DNA of 22,853 bases from Desulfoprunum sp. (GTDB taxonomy: Bacteria > Desulfobacterota > Desulfobulbia > Desulfobulbales > Desulfocapsaceae): positions 1 through 22,853 of the forward strand of contig JAUYSF010000458.1 of the NCBI GenBank assembly GCA_030696435.1. Direction: 5' to 3'. The notes under the pieces were generated by a model, which saw only the letters and a list, made by a program, of their open reading frames with translations, did no database searches and was not told the origin of the DNA. A program made the position numbers and the translations under genes. Below, piece by piece: positions 8,945 to 16,761 of this stretch. Positions within the stretch are counted from its first letter, which is position 1, and every line of letters starts with the position of its first letter.

Positions 8945-11900
8945 TCAGGCCAATGTCCCGATGGCGGTCCTCAACGCTGCCAGCGCCGCCTCGAAGTCAA
9001 ATGACTGGATACTCTCGTCGATCAGGCAATAGTGCTTCGGAAAGGCGGCGTTCAGCAGGTCGGTATGGGCGTCCAGCACATCAACGGCCTCCGCGTCGTC
9101 GTCGGCCAGCATTGCCTCAAGCTTAGCACAGACAACCTTGAGTTGTTCCGGGGCAACCGTCACAACCGTTTTGAGCCGTTCCTCCGGCAGTTGCTGTTCC
9201 AGCTGGCTGATAAGATCTGCCAGCGGCATTTGCAATGCGTCGAGCAAAGCGTCGACTTCCTCGCGCGAACGATTGTTCTTGATTGCGGTCTCGAGCTTTT
9301 CCGCCAAGCCCTGCAGGTCGGTGGCGCCGATAGTGCCGGAAACTCCCTTGAGCGTGTGGGCGAGCCGCTCCGCGGTGTCCAGGAAGTTGCCCTCCAGCGC
9401 TGTATGAATTTTTGCCGTGGCGGTTTTCTGGCCGGCGACGAACTTGCGCAGCATCGACAAGTAGAGCGGTTTCTTGCCAAGCACCCGGCGCAGACCGCCC
9501 TCCGTATCAAGCCCCTCAATGCCCGACGGCAGATCGACATCGTGCACCTCCTGCGGCCTCATCACCTCAACGCCGGCTGCTGTCGAGTGCCGCGGCATGA
9601 TCCATTTCAGCAGTGCCTTCCATAATTTTTCGGGTTCGATCGGTTTGGCCACATGATCGTTCATACCCGCCTCCAGGCAGCGGTCACGATCACCCTGAGT
9701 GGCATTGGCAGTCATCGCCACCACCGGAAGATCGACAAACCGCTCATCCTTGCGAATCGCCCGGACCGCCGTCAGGCCATCCATCACCGGCATCTGCATG
9801 TCCATCAAGACGATATCGTACTCGGCGGCCCTGAGCTTTTCCAGCGCGATCTTGCCGTTTTTAGCCAGATCGACAATGAAACCGGCATCGCACAGCAATT
9901 CGGTTGCCACTTCCTGGTTGAGTTCATTATCCTCCACCAGCAGGATGCGCGAGCCCTTGATAGTGGCGAGTTGCGCAAAGATGTCGGTCGACACATCTCC
10001 AAGGGTACGCGAGCCATCAGCGGCGCCTCCGAGAATACGTATAACGCTGTCGAAGAGCACCGAGGGATTGACCGGCTTGATCAGCACATTCTCGACACCT
10101 GCTTCCTCCGCGCCCTTTATAACTTCCTCGCGGCCATACGCGGTGACCAACATCAGGTGCGGTATGTGACCGAGCGGCAGTTTCCTGAGCTGTATAGCTG
10201 TCTCGTTGCCGTCCATGCCCGGCATCAGCCAGTCGAGGAAGACGATCTCGTAAGGCTTGCCCTGCCTCTCGGCACGAGCCACGGCATCGATGGCCGCCTT
10301 GCCCGACTCGGCCTGGTCGACAGAGAAGCTCATGCTGTGCAGCAGCTCACCCAGCACCTGACTGGCGCTCTCGTTGTCGTCGACCACCAACACGCGTTTA
10401 CCCTGCAGGTCGGCCGACAAGGCCAGATTGGGCTGCTCACCCACACCCTTACCAAGGCGTGCCGTAAACCAAAAGGTGCTGCCCTTACCGGGTTCGCTCT
10501 CCACGCCGACTTCTCCGCCCATCAGTTCGGCCAGTTTCTTGGAAATGGCCAGGCCGAGGCCGGTGCCGCCAAATTCGCGGGTGGTCGAGGTGTCGGCCTG
10601 GGAAAATCTCTGGAACAACCGCCCCACCTGTTCCTCTGTGAGACCGCTGCCGGTATCGCGCACAGCGCAATAGATCAGCACATCCTCGTCGGTCTGTTCC
10701 TTGAGACGGATAACGATGTTAATCTCGCCATGCTCGGTGAAGGTGATGGCATTGTTGGTGTAATTGATGAGAATCTGCCCCAGCCGCAACGAATCGCCAA
10801 TCAGGTTGGCCGGCACGTTCTTGTCGACGTCGAAGATCAATTCCAGGCCTTTGGCGGAGGCCTTCTCGGCAATCAGATTGGCCACATTGTCGAGCACCTT
10901 CTCCAGTTTAAACTCGGTGTGCTCGATGGCCAGCTGGCCTTCCTCGATCTTCGAGAAATCGAGAATATCGTTGATGATGCTGAGCAGATGCCGACTGGAA
11001 GTCTTGATCTTCTGGATATAGTCCCGCTGGCGGGGCGTCAGTTCGGTCTTCAGCGCCAGGTGCGACATACCGACGATGGCGTTCATCGGGGTGCGGATCT
11101 CATGGCTCATGTTGGACAGGAAATCCGATTTGGCCAGGTTGGCATTTTCGGCCGCGGCCTTGGCCTTCTCCAATTCGGTGGTCTTTTCCGCCAACACCTG
11201 ATCCAAAATTATGCGTTCCGTGACGTCACGCGCAGCGGCGAACACACCTTGCAGAACCCTATCCCGATCATAAAAGGTCGTGGCATTCACGGATACCACC
11301 GTTTCCTTACCGTCCCTGGTGCGGACAGTGAGTTCATAGTTGGTGACCTTCTTTTCACTCAGGACGAGCTTGATGCCTGACTCGGCCCGCTCCGGATCAG
11401 TGAAATATTTTTTAAACGGCGCGCCAATCAATTCGTCGCGCGTGCAATCGGTCAGGGCCTCCATCTGTTTATTGACGTCGGTGATGATACCGAACGGATC
11501 GGTGGTCATCAGCGCATCGATGTTGGATTCGAACAGGGAGCGCGTGTAGAACTGATGATCACGCAGGCGCTGGCCGAGCCTCTTCTGCTCTGCCTCGATC
11601 TCCTTGCGCGCCGTGTTATCCGTGCCGATCAGCAGATAGCCGATAATGGCATTCTGCTCGTCGCGCAGGGCCGTGACCGACACCACTGCCGGAAAACGAC
11701 TGCCATCCTTGCGGATATAGGTCAGCTCGTAGATGTCTTCGATACCGCGCGAGGCCTTGAACACCAGGGCTTCAAAACCTGGTGTAATCGGAGTGCCGAG
11801 TTCGACGCTGAGCGCTTGGGCACGTGCAATCACCTCTTGCGGATCGGAAATGTCGGCCGGGGTGATCATGTCCATCACTTCGTCGGCTGCATACCCCAGC

Positions 11901-13339
11901 ATGCGTTCTGCTCCGACGTTGAAGATCTGAATGACGCCCTTTGCATCGGTGGCAATACTCGAAAAATTTTCACTGTTGAAAATCGCATTCTGCAAGGCCC
12001 CCGCCTTGAGCAAGGCCGCTTCCGCCCGCTTGCGCGCCGTAATATCACGCAAAATACCGGTGAAGTAGCGCTGGCCACCCAGCCACATGTCGCTTACGGC
12101 TATCTCCAGCGGGAAAATGCTGCCATCCTTACGGCAGCCCACGACCTCACGGCCAAGGCCGGCGGCGCGCGCCTCATCGCTCGCACTGTAATACTCGAGC
12201 GAACCATTGCGCTGGTCTTGATCAAGCTCCGGGATCAGCAGGCTGAAATTTTGGCCACTGAGTTCTGCGGCGGTATAACCAAACATCTGTTCAACAGCCG
12301 GGTTAATGGTTTGAACGATGCCACCATGGGCATGGAGGGTAATGACGCCGTCCGCCACGGTATTGAGAATGGTCTGGATCAAGGCGGTACTATCGCGCAA
12401 GGCCTGCTGCGCGGCATATTCGCCGGTGACATCGCGAAACACCAGCACGGCACCCACCACCTGATCATCGCGGTCGCGAATCGGTGCGCAACTGTCGGCG
12501 ATATCACACTCGCTGCCATCGCGGGCAATCAGCACGGTGTGATTGGCCAGGCCCTGAATTTTGCCATGTGCCAAGGTCTCCATAACCGGGATAGTGGCCG
12601 GTTGCCGGGTTTCTTTGTTGATGATGTGAAAGATCTCGTCCACCGGGCGACCAGCGGCCTGCGCCAGGGTCCAACCTGTGAGCTTTTCGGCAAGAGGATT
12701 GAGGACCGTCACCCGCGCTTGGGCATCGGTGGCTATTACGCCATCACCGATGGAGTTGAGCGTCACTGCAAGCTTTTCCTCGCTCTCCCGCAAGGTGACG
12801 TTGGCCTTCTGCAGTTGTTTATTTGTCTCCTCCTGAATCTCGATGAGATGCTGTCGCTCTGCCTCGACCTGCTTACGCGCCGTGTTATCGGTACCGATCA
12901 GCAGGTAACCGATGATGGCGTCCTGCACATCACGTAGCGCCGTTACCGATACCACAGCCGGAAAGCGGCTACCATCTTTGCGGATATAGGTCAGCTCGTA
13001 GATGTCTTCGATGCCGCGCGAGGCCTTAAACACCAAGGCCTCAAAACCCGGCGTAATCGGGGTTTCGAGCTCAAAGCTGAGCGCTTTGGCACGGGCAATC
13101 AGCTCTTGCGGATCGGAAATATCGGCTGGTGTGATGGTGTTCAGCACCTCGGCAGCCGTATAGCCCAGCATGCGTTCTGCGCCGACGTTGAAGATCTGGA
13201 TAACGCCCTTTGCATCCGTGGCAATACTCGAAAAGTTGGCGCTGTTGAAAATCGCACTCTGCAGGGCTCCCGCTTTGAGCAGCGCCTCTTCAGCCTGTTT
13301 GGGCGCGGTGTCGATGGTGGGATTTTTGCTGTCATTCAT
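8945..13339 (-). CDS. Cytoplasmic multi-PAS hybrid histidine kinase with two receivers and HPt
   Basis: The protein has 1464 residues from the ATG at 13339; the frame is open to 13447, but a sigma-70-like promoter lies there, so the shorter start is preferred. In order: PAS 1 (about 25-155), PAS 2 (about 185-308), PAS 3 (about 315-437), PAS 4 (about 445-578), PAS 5 (about 595-710), HisKA with SHEIRTPMN (His746), HATPase with N-box Asn863, DTGSG (895-899) and GTGLGL (925-930), receiver 1 (Asp1036), receiver 2 (Asp1180) and an HPt with AHTLKGVSG (His1328). A helical tail of about 80 residues follows. No membrane segment is seen, so sensing is probably cytoplasmic, for example redox or small ligands. 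PAS 1 and PAS 4 are near-copies of each other. The architecture is BarA/TodS-like in logic. The next gene, 14 bp on, is the sigma-54 activator, the likely relay target. Confidence 0.93.
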   Translation of the reverse strand: MNDSKNPTIDTAPKQAEEALLKAGALQSAIFNSANFSSIATDAKGVIQIFNVGAERMLGYTAAEVLNTITPADISDPQELIARAKALSFELETPITPGFEALVFKASRGIEDIYELTYIRKDGSRFPAVVSVTALRDVQDAIIGYLLIGTDNTARKQVEAERQHLIEIQEETNKQLQKANVTLRESEEKLAVTLNSIGDGVIATDAQARVTVLNPLAEKLTGWTLAQAAGRPVDEIFHIINKETRQPATIPVMETLAHGKIQGLANHTVLIARDGSECDIADSCAPIRDRDDQVVGAVLVFRDVTGEYAAQQALRDSTALIQTILNTVADGVITLHAHGGIVQTINPAVEQMFGYTAAELSGQNFSLLIPELDQDQRNGSLEYYSASDEARAAGLGREVVGCRKDGSIFPLEIAVSDMWLGGQRYFTGILRDITARKRAEAALLKAGALQNAIFNSENFSSIATDAKGVIQIFNVGAERMLGYAADEVMDMITPADISDPQEVIARAQALSVELGTPITPGFEALVFKASRGIEDIYELTYIRKDGSRFPAVVSVTALRDEQNAIIGYLLIGTDNTARKEIEAEQKRLGQRLRDHQFYTRSLFESNIDALMTTDPFGIITDVNKQMEALTDCTRDELIGAPFKKYFTDPERAESGIKLVLSEKKVTNYELTVRTRDGKETVVSVNATTFYDRDRVLQGVFAAARDVTERIILDQVLAEKTTELEKAKAAAENANLAKSDFLSNMSHEIRTPMNAIVGMSHLALKTELTPRQRDYIQKIKTSSRHLLSIINDILDFSKIEEGQLAIEHTEFKLEKVLDNVANLIAEKASAKGLELIFDVDKNVPANLIGDSLRLGQILINYTNNAITFTEHGEINIVIRLKEQTDEDVLIYCAVRDTGSGLTEEQVGRLFQRFSQADTSTTREFGGTGLGLAISKKLAELMGGEVGVESEPGKGSTFWFTARLGKGVGEQPNLALSADLQGKRVLVVDDNESASQVLGELLHSMSFSVDQAESGKAAIDAVARAERQGKPYEIVFLDWLMPGMDGNETAIQLRKLPLGHIPHLMLVTAYGREEVIKGAEEAGVENVLIKPVNPSVLFDSVIRILGGAADGSRTLGDVSTDIFAQLATIKGSRILLVEDNELNQEVATELLCDAGFIVDLAKNGKIALEKLRAAEYDIVLMDMQMPVMDGLTAVRAIRKDERFVDLPVVAMTANATQGDRDRCLEAGMNDHVAKPIEPEKLWKALLKWIMPRHSTAAGVEVMRPQEVHDVDLPSGIEGLDTEGGLRRVLGKKPLYLSMLRKFVAGQKTATAKIHTALEGNFLDTAERLAHTLKGVSGTIGATDLQGLAEKLETAIKNNRSREEVDALLDALQMPLADLISQLEQQLPEERLKTVVTVAPEQLKVVCAKLEAMLADDDAEAVDVLDAHTDLLNAAFPKHYCLIDESIQSFDFEAALAALRTAIGTLA
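11591..12013 (-). repeat. Intragenic PAS repeat, copy 2 (PAS 4)
   Basis: This encodes residues 443-583 of the hybrid kinase. By eye the peptide differs from copy 1 (12860-13282) at 15 of 141 positions, and long stretches are identical at the DNA level, for example around ATAGGTCAGCTCGTAGATG. The copies are 1269 bp apart and in the same frame and orientation. It looks like a recent internal duplication or gene conversion. Confidence 0.9.
12860..13282 (-). repeat. Intragenic PAS repeat, copy 1 (PAS 1)
   Basis: This encodes residues 20-160 of the hybrid kinase, the counterpart of 11591-12013. Both copies begin with LLKAGALQ and end with GTDNTARK, so the duplicated unit includes the whole PAS plus PAC region and its flanking linkers. 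Confidence 0.9.
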
Positions 13340-13438
13340 AGGGAAAGCCTGCACTGTACTTTGATTGTTTGGGGGATGTTCTTGAAAAACCAACAAGAGG
13401 GCGGATAATCGTACATATAATTTGATAGGGTTATGGCT

Positions 13439-13467
13439 ATCATACAAGGTGTCTTTTCAACGATCAA
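13439..13467 (-). promoter_or_regulatory. Sigma-70-like promoter for the hybrid kinase-activator pair
   Basis: Read on the minus strand, TTGATC (13467-13462) and TATGAT (13444-13439) are separated by exactly 17 bases. The -10 matches the consensus at 5 of 6 positions and the -35 at 4 of 6. Transcription would begin near 13432, downstream of the extended kinase start at 13447 and about 90 bases before the ATG at 13339. This supports the shorter start and separate transcription of kinase plus activator from the genes upstream. Confidence 0.5.
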
Positions 13468-13536
13468 CAGGGATCTTTGCATATTTTTCCCCAGAGGCAG
13501 TGAAGAACTGCAGCCTGGTATCGGCTGCTGCCGGGT

Positions 13537-14670
13537 TCAGCGATTTTTTCTCCACCGCAAAACAACCCTCAATCCTTCCTGTGCGACTCTCTTTCCTTCC
13601 AGTTCGTAGAAAATGGCGAAATTCAGCGCATTTATTGCATCAATGCTGCATTCCTTCTCTTTCACAAAAGGCGCACTGCTCATTATTTCCTGAAAAATGG
13701 CTTTAAATTCAACCAGCCTATTTTTCTTAAATAAATGCCGGAGCGTTTTCGCCTCTGTTTCCTCTAAATTCAATTCTCTGAGACGTTTTTCGATATAAAT
13801 CAATGTCCTGAGTGTAACCTTCACACCAAAAATCTCTTCAAGATGCGCCTCAATCGTCAATGACGAAATGTTCCGAGGCGTCTCATCCGTTTCCAAGGCG
13901 ATACTCTGCGTCGTGTCGTCCGGAGGAATTGCTGCATTTCCTTTGACCTTGGGACTTGTTAGACGAGTATAGGCCTCCGCCGAGCGACACAGATACTCCG
14001 CCTGATGCGCCGCAACCTGGAGATAGGCGCTTAAATTGTAAAAACCGGCATGGATATGCTCGGGTAGTTTTAAACCGGTTCGACTGCGCACATATCTGTA
14101 TTTGTGATCAATCTCACTCCATGCCTCCTCAAGAATAGTCCGCAACTGCAGCTCGAACTGCAGTTCCTTCAACTCCGGGGGAGCATCGCAATTTTCACCT
14201 AATTGAACCTGGTAATGGATTGAAGAGTATCCGGTATAGCGCAGATCCGTGCCATCCTGGATTGACTCACCAGGGGCAACCGGCAGAATAAAGGACTTTT
14301 TCGGTTCGGGTCCTTTGACAAAATGGAGGATGTTTTCTTCGGACAAAAGTTTGAGATACGCCTCAATTTTTTGAATATCTGCAAGACGCAGGCAGATTAT
14401 CCTGACGCCTAAAAGATCGCCGATGCACTCCTGATAATTCTTTTTGCTGATAATCTGCGTTCCGGCATCTAGCCGGGCGTTGTTCAGCATATTGATTTTC
14501 TCAATAAGCCGCAGTTCATCTTTGAGGCGATATATAATGGTATGCAGACTTTCTTTTGGCGAGGAAGGATCATCCTGGATCAGATGGGTGATATATTCTG
14601 CAAGTTTTTTATATTTTCCTTTTTCCTGCAAAAACGAGATGAGGATTGCTTCTTTCTGGCGTTTCTTCAT
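13537..14670 (-). CDS. Stand-alone RelA/SpoT-domain (p)ppGpp synthetase with C-terminal extension
   Basis: The protein has 377 residues. The synthetase core (about 40-200, PF04607) has family features: basic RLKDELRLIEK (48-58), which fits the ATP-binding R-x-K pattern, GDLLGVRI (84-91) with the metal-binding Asp85, the G-loop region TGYSSIHYQVQL (146-157) and ELQLRTILEEAWSEIDHK (173-190) with the catalytic Glu173. These suggest active pyrophosphate transfer from ATP to GDP/GTP. There is no N-terminal HD hydrolase and no TGS/ACT domain, so it is a small alarmone synthetase type. The last 160 residues are an unrecognised mostly helical extension. AGGAG stands 9 bases before the ATG. It sits between two PAS kinase genes on the same strand. 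A toxic alarmone-synthetase role is possible but no antitoxin gene is seen. Confidence 0.83.
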   Translation of the reverse strand: MKKRQKEAILISFLQEKGKYKKLAEYITHLIQDDPSSPKESLHTIIYRLKDELRLIEKINMLNNARLDAGTQIISKKNYQECIGDLLGVRIICLRLADIQKIEAYLKLLSEENILHFVKGPEPKKSFILPVAPGESIQDGTDLRYTGYSSIHYQVQLGENCDAPPELKELQFELQLRTILEEAWSEIDHKYRYVRSRTGLKLPEHIHAGFYNLSAYLQVAAHQAEYLCRSAEAYTRLTSPKVKGNAAIPPDDTTQSIALETDETPRNISSLTIEAHLEEIFGVKVTLRTLIYIEKRLRELNLEETEAKTLRHLFKKNRLVEFKAIFQEIMSSAPFVKEKECSIDAINALNFAIFYELEGKRVAQEGLRVVLRWRKNR

Positions 14671-14808
14671 AGGCTAATTCTCCTGAAGAGTTGAGGGCTA
14701 TCAAGAGTATTAGCTCTTTAATTTTGAGTAATTCCAATTCCAAATCACGCATTACGAAAAGACTCTCTTCTATCTGGTTCCCCTATGCGGCACGGGAACT
14801 CCTTCTGT

Positions 14809-16761
14809 TCAATGGGTATTTGTATTCACCTTTCCCAGGACTCTGTTCAGGACTCTCTTTAATTCATTGATCTCGAACGGTTTGTGTAAAAAGGCCTGAG
14901 GAAGCTCTGCATAATCCCCACTCATTGCCTGAGTCTCATCGTAGCCGCTGGACAGGATTGCCGGAAGGCCCGGTTCAATTTTACGCAGGGCGGCAAGGGT
15001 TTCCCACCCGTTCATATCCGGCATGGACAGATCGGTGAAAAGACAATGGATACTGCCCTGATGTTGCTGAAAAAGGGCGAGAGCCTCATTTCCGCCTGCC
15101 GCCGCAAAAACGGTAATACCGAGGCGATTGAGCACGGTCTCTATCAAATTTCGCACAATATAATCGTCATCAACCAACAGCACAGTCCAGCCTGTATTGA
15201 AATTCCATGGTTCTGCCGACATCTCCGTTTGCAGGGGAACCTCTGCTGTGACGAGAGGCAAAAATATCCTAAAAATGCTCCCTTTGCCAACCTCGCTCTC
15301 TACCCCAATCATACCGCCCCATGTCTTGACAAGCCCTATGACCACCGCCAGCCCCAGCCCCCTGCCGGTAAACTTGGTCGTAAAAAAAGGATCGAAAATT
15401 TTGTCCATTTTCTGATCGGTCATACCGCCTCCTGTGTCTTTCACCTCCAGGCAGGCGAAGGACTCGGCGCTGGACTGCCAATCAATGGGGAAAATATGCG
15501 ATGTGGGTATATCGGCTGCCGGAAAGGTTTTTGTTGTCACTGTCACCCGGCCGGTACGATCACCGATGGCTTCCCAACCGTTGGTGAGCAAATGGCTCAA
15601 GACCTGTTGTAACTGGTTGGCATTGGCACTTACGACCGGGCCAGGCGTCATAAAATCTGTCTCTATGGCAATGCCATCGGGTATGGCGGCTTGGAATCTG
15701 GGCAGATTATTACGGCAAAACACAGAAAGATCCAGAGGATCCGGTTTGCCATTATTCTGGCCGAGATAGGTCAGCAGCAGGCCGCTTATCTCTGAAGACC
15801 TGCGAGCGGCCTGCATGGCATCGACCAGGTTCTGCCGGGGCAGCGCATCGCCCACCATGTCTTCAAGGGTCATTTCCAGGTTGGCCAACACCACGCAGAG
15901 CTGGTTGTTAAAGAGATGGGCGATGGCCCCAGCCATGCACTCCAGGCTCTCGGCCTTCTGGATTTGTCGGTTCTGCTCCTCAAGATTGATTCGTTGCGCC
16001 TCTGCCTGCTTGCGTTCGGTGATGTCGCTCAGCATGACCCGGTACACGATCCCGTCATTGGCCTCGTGTTCTGAGTCCGCCTGCGAATCCGCCTGCGGTT
16101 CGGCCTGCGGTGAGCCTGTCGAATCCGTCGAATGAGCCCGCACGGCGGTCACTTTCAGATGCGCCCAGAAGGTCGTACCGTCTTTTTTTACTATCCGCAG
16201 TTCATACTCCTGGAGTTCACCTGTTTTCCTTGAGCCTGCCTGAACTGCATCCTGCCGAAGTGCCGAATGGCTCGCAAAGAGTTGTTTACTGTGCAGGTAG
16301 TAAATGTCCTGGTCCTCTTTAAGGATAAACCGGGTGATCGGCAGGCTCTCCAGCTCACCGCGGGCCATACCCAGCAGAGTGGCGGCAGTAAGGTTGGCCT
16401 CCAGAATTTGCCCTTTGCCATTTATGGTGCAATAGCCCACCGGCGCTGTGTCATAGAGATCAAAATAGCGCTCCTTTGTAGCGTCAAGCTCGGCCTGGGC
16501 CCGACGCAGCTCCTCGTTTTGCAACTTGAGCTCAACCTGATGGACCTGCAAAGCCTGGAGAGCCTGCTGGGTTTCTTTGGATGACAGGGCCTCCTGTTTT
16601 TTCGGTGACGTGGTTGCTTTTTCCAGCAAGGTCTCTTCGGTCTGTTGGCGCAGAATCAGCCCGGCCTGCCTTGAGCCCTGCCGAAATGAGTCCATTTGCG
16701 ATGAGTTGATCGTCTCCGCCAAAGGGGCATGTTGTCCGGCTCGTTTATTCTTGCTGATCAT
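14809..16761 (-). CDS. NtrB-type PAS histidine kinase with C-terminal receiver
   Basis: The protein has 650 residues. Its start overlaps the stop of the CheB-CheR gene (ATGA), and AGGAG stands 7 bases before the ATG, so the pair is translationally coupled. Order: a helical coil (about 40-95), one PAS (about 95-250, interrupted by a low-complexity insert at 210-235), a HisKA-like region with AGAIAHLFNN (His282), HATPase with N-box Asn394, DTGGGM (442-447) and GRGLGLA (466-472), then a receiver (DDD 531-533, phosphoacceptor Asp577, Lys627). No membrane segment is seen. The residue after the phospho-His is Leu rather than the more usual Asp or Glu. The receiver has no output domain, so it may tune the kinase or pass phosphate on. 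Three REP-like motifs are translated within the N-terminal half. Confidence 0.92.
   Translation of the reverse strand: MISKNKRAGQHAPLAETINSSQMDSFRQGSRQAGLILRQQTEETLLEKATTSPKKQEALSSKETQQALQALQVHQVELKLQNEELRRAQAELDATKERYFDLYDTAPVGYCTINGKGQILEANLTAATLLGMARGELESLPITRFILKEDQDIYYLHSKQLFASHSALRQDAVQAGSRKTGELQEYELRIVKKDGTTFWAHLKVTAVRAHSTDSTGSPQAEPQADSQADSEHEANDGIVYRVMLSDITERKQAEAQRINLEEQNRQIQKAESLECMAGAIAHLFNNQLCVVLANLEMTLEDMVGDALPRQNLVDAMQAARRSSEISGLLLTYLGQNNGKPDPLDLSVFCRNNLPRFQAAIPDGIAIETDFMTPGPVVSANANQLQQVLSHLLTNGWEAIGDRTGRVTVTTKTFPAADIPTSHIFPIDWQSSAESFACLEVKDTGGGMTDQKMDKIFDPFFTTKFTGRGLGLAVVIGLVKTWGGMIGVESEVGKGSIFRIFLPLVTAEVPLQTEMSAEPWNFNTGWTVLLVDDDYIVRNLIETVLNRLGITVFAAAGGNEALALFQQHQGSIHCLFTDLSMPDMNGWETLAALRKIEPGLPAILSSGYDETQAMSGDYAELPQAFLHKPFEINELKRVLNRVLGKVNTNTH
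16075..16135 (-). repeat. 12-bp microrepeat and REP-like motif inside the kinase gene
   Basis: Three consecutive 12-bp units (GTCCGCCTGCGA, ATCCGCCTGCGG, TTCGGCCTGCGG; 16075-16110) run into TGAGCCTGTCGAA (16111-16123), a REP-like palindrome arm. They are in frame and encode a four-residue-period peptide (SPQA-EPQA-DSQA) at about residues 217-228, between PAS core strands. Confidence 0.7.
16231..16270 (-). repeat. REP-like motif translated in frame, copy 2
   Basis: TGAGCCTGCCTGAA (16231-16244) followed by CCTGCCGAAGTGCCGAATGG (16251-16270) resembles the GAGCCTGTCGAA family seen at 16111. The minus-strand frame reads LRQDAVQAGSRKTG (about 168-181). Confidence 0.5.
16663..16690 (-). repeat. REP-like motif translated in frame, copy 3
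   Basis: TTGAGCCCTGCCGAA (16671-16685) is a third relative of the GAGCCTGTCGAA motif, read as SFRQGSRQAG near residues 25-34 of the kinase. GGC-TCA falls in the same codon frame in all three copies. Confidence 0.5.

Noticed and set aside
9653..11380. Long plus-strand frame of 575 residues opposite the hybrid kinase
   Set aside because: It is a shadow of the kinase gene: its composition follows the complement of the kinase codons, it has no domain, and the minus-strand frame has clear PAS, HisKA and receiver motifs.
11555..12937. Second long plus-strand frame of 460 residues opposite the kinase
   Set aside because: The repeated peptide in it only mirrors the duplicated PAS modules on the other strand; no ribosome site or recognisable domain.
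13340..13447. Extended start of the hybrid kinase at 13447
   Set aside because: A sigma-70-like -10 lies at 13444-13439, and the extra 36 residues do not look like part of a PAS domain. The shorter start has no strong ribosome site either, so some doubt remains.
14700..14808. Stem-loop GTTCCC...GGGAAC as terminator of the NtrB-type kinase gene
   Set aside because: Only 6 bp with a long loop and no T-tract; too weak to list.
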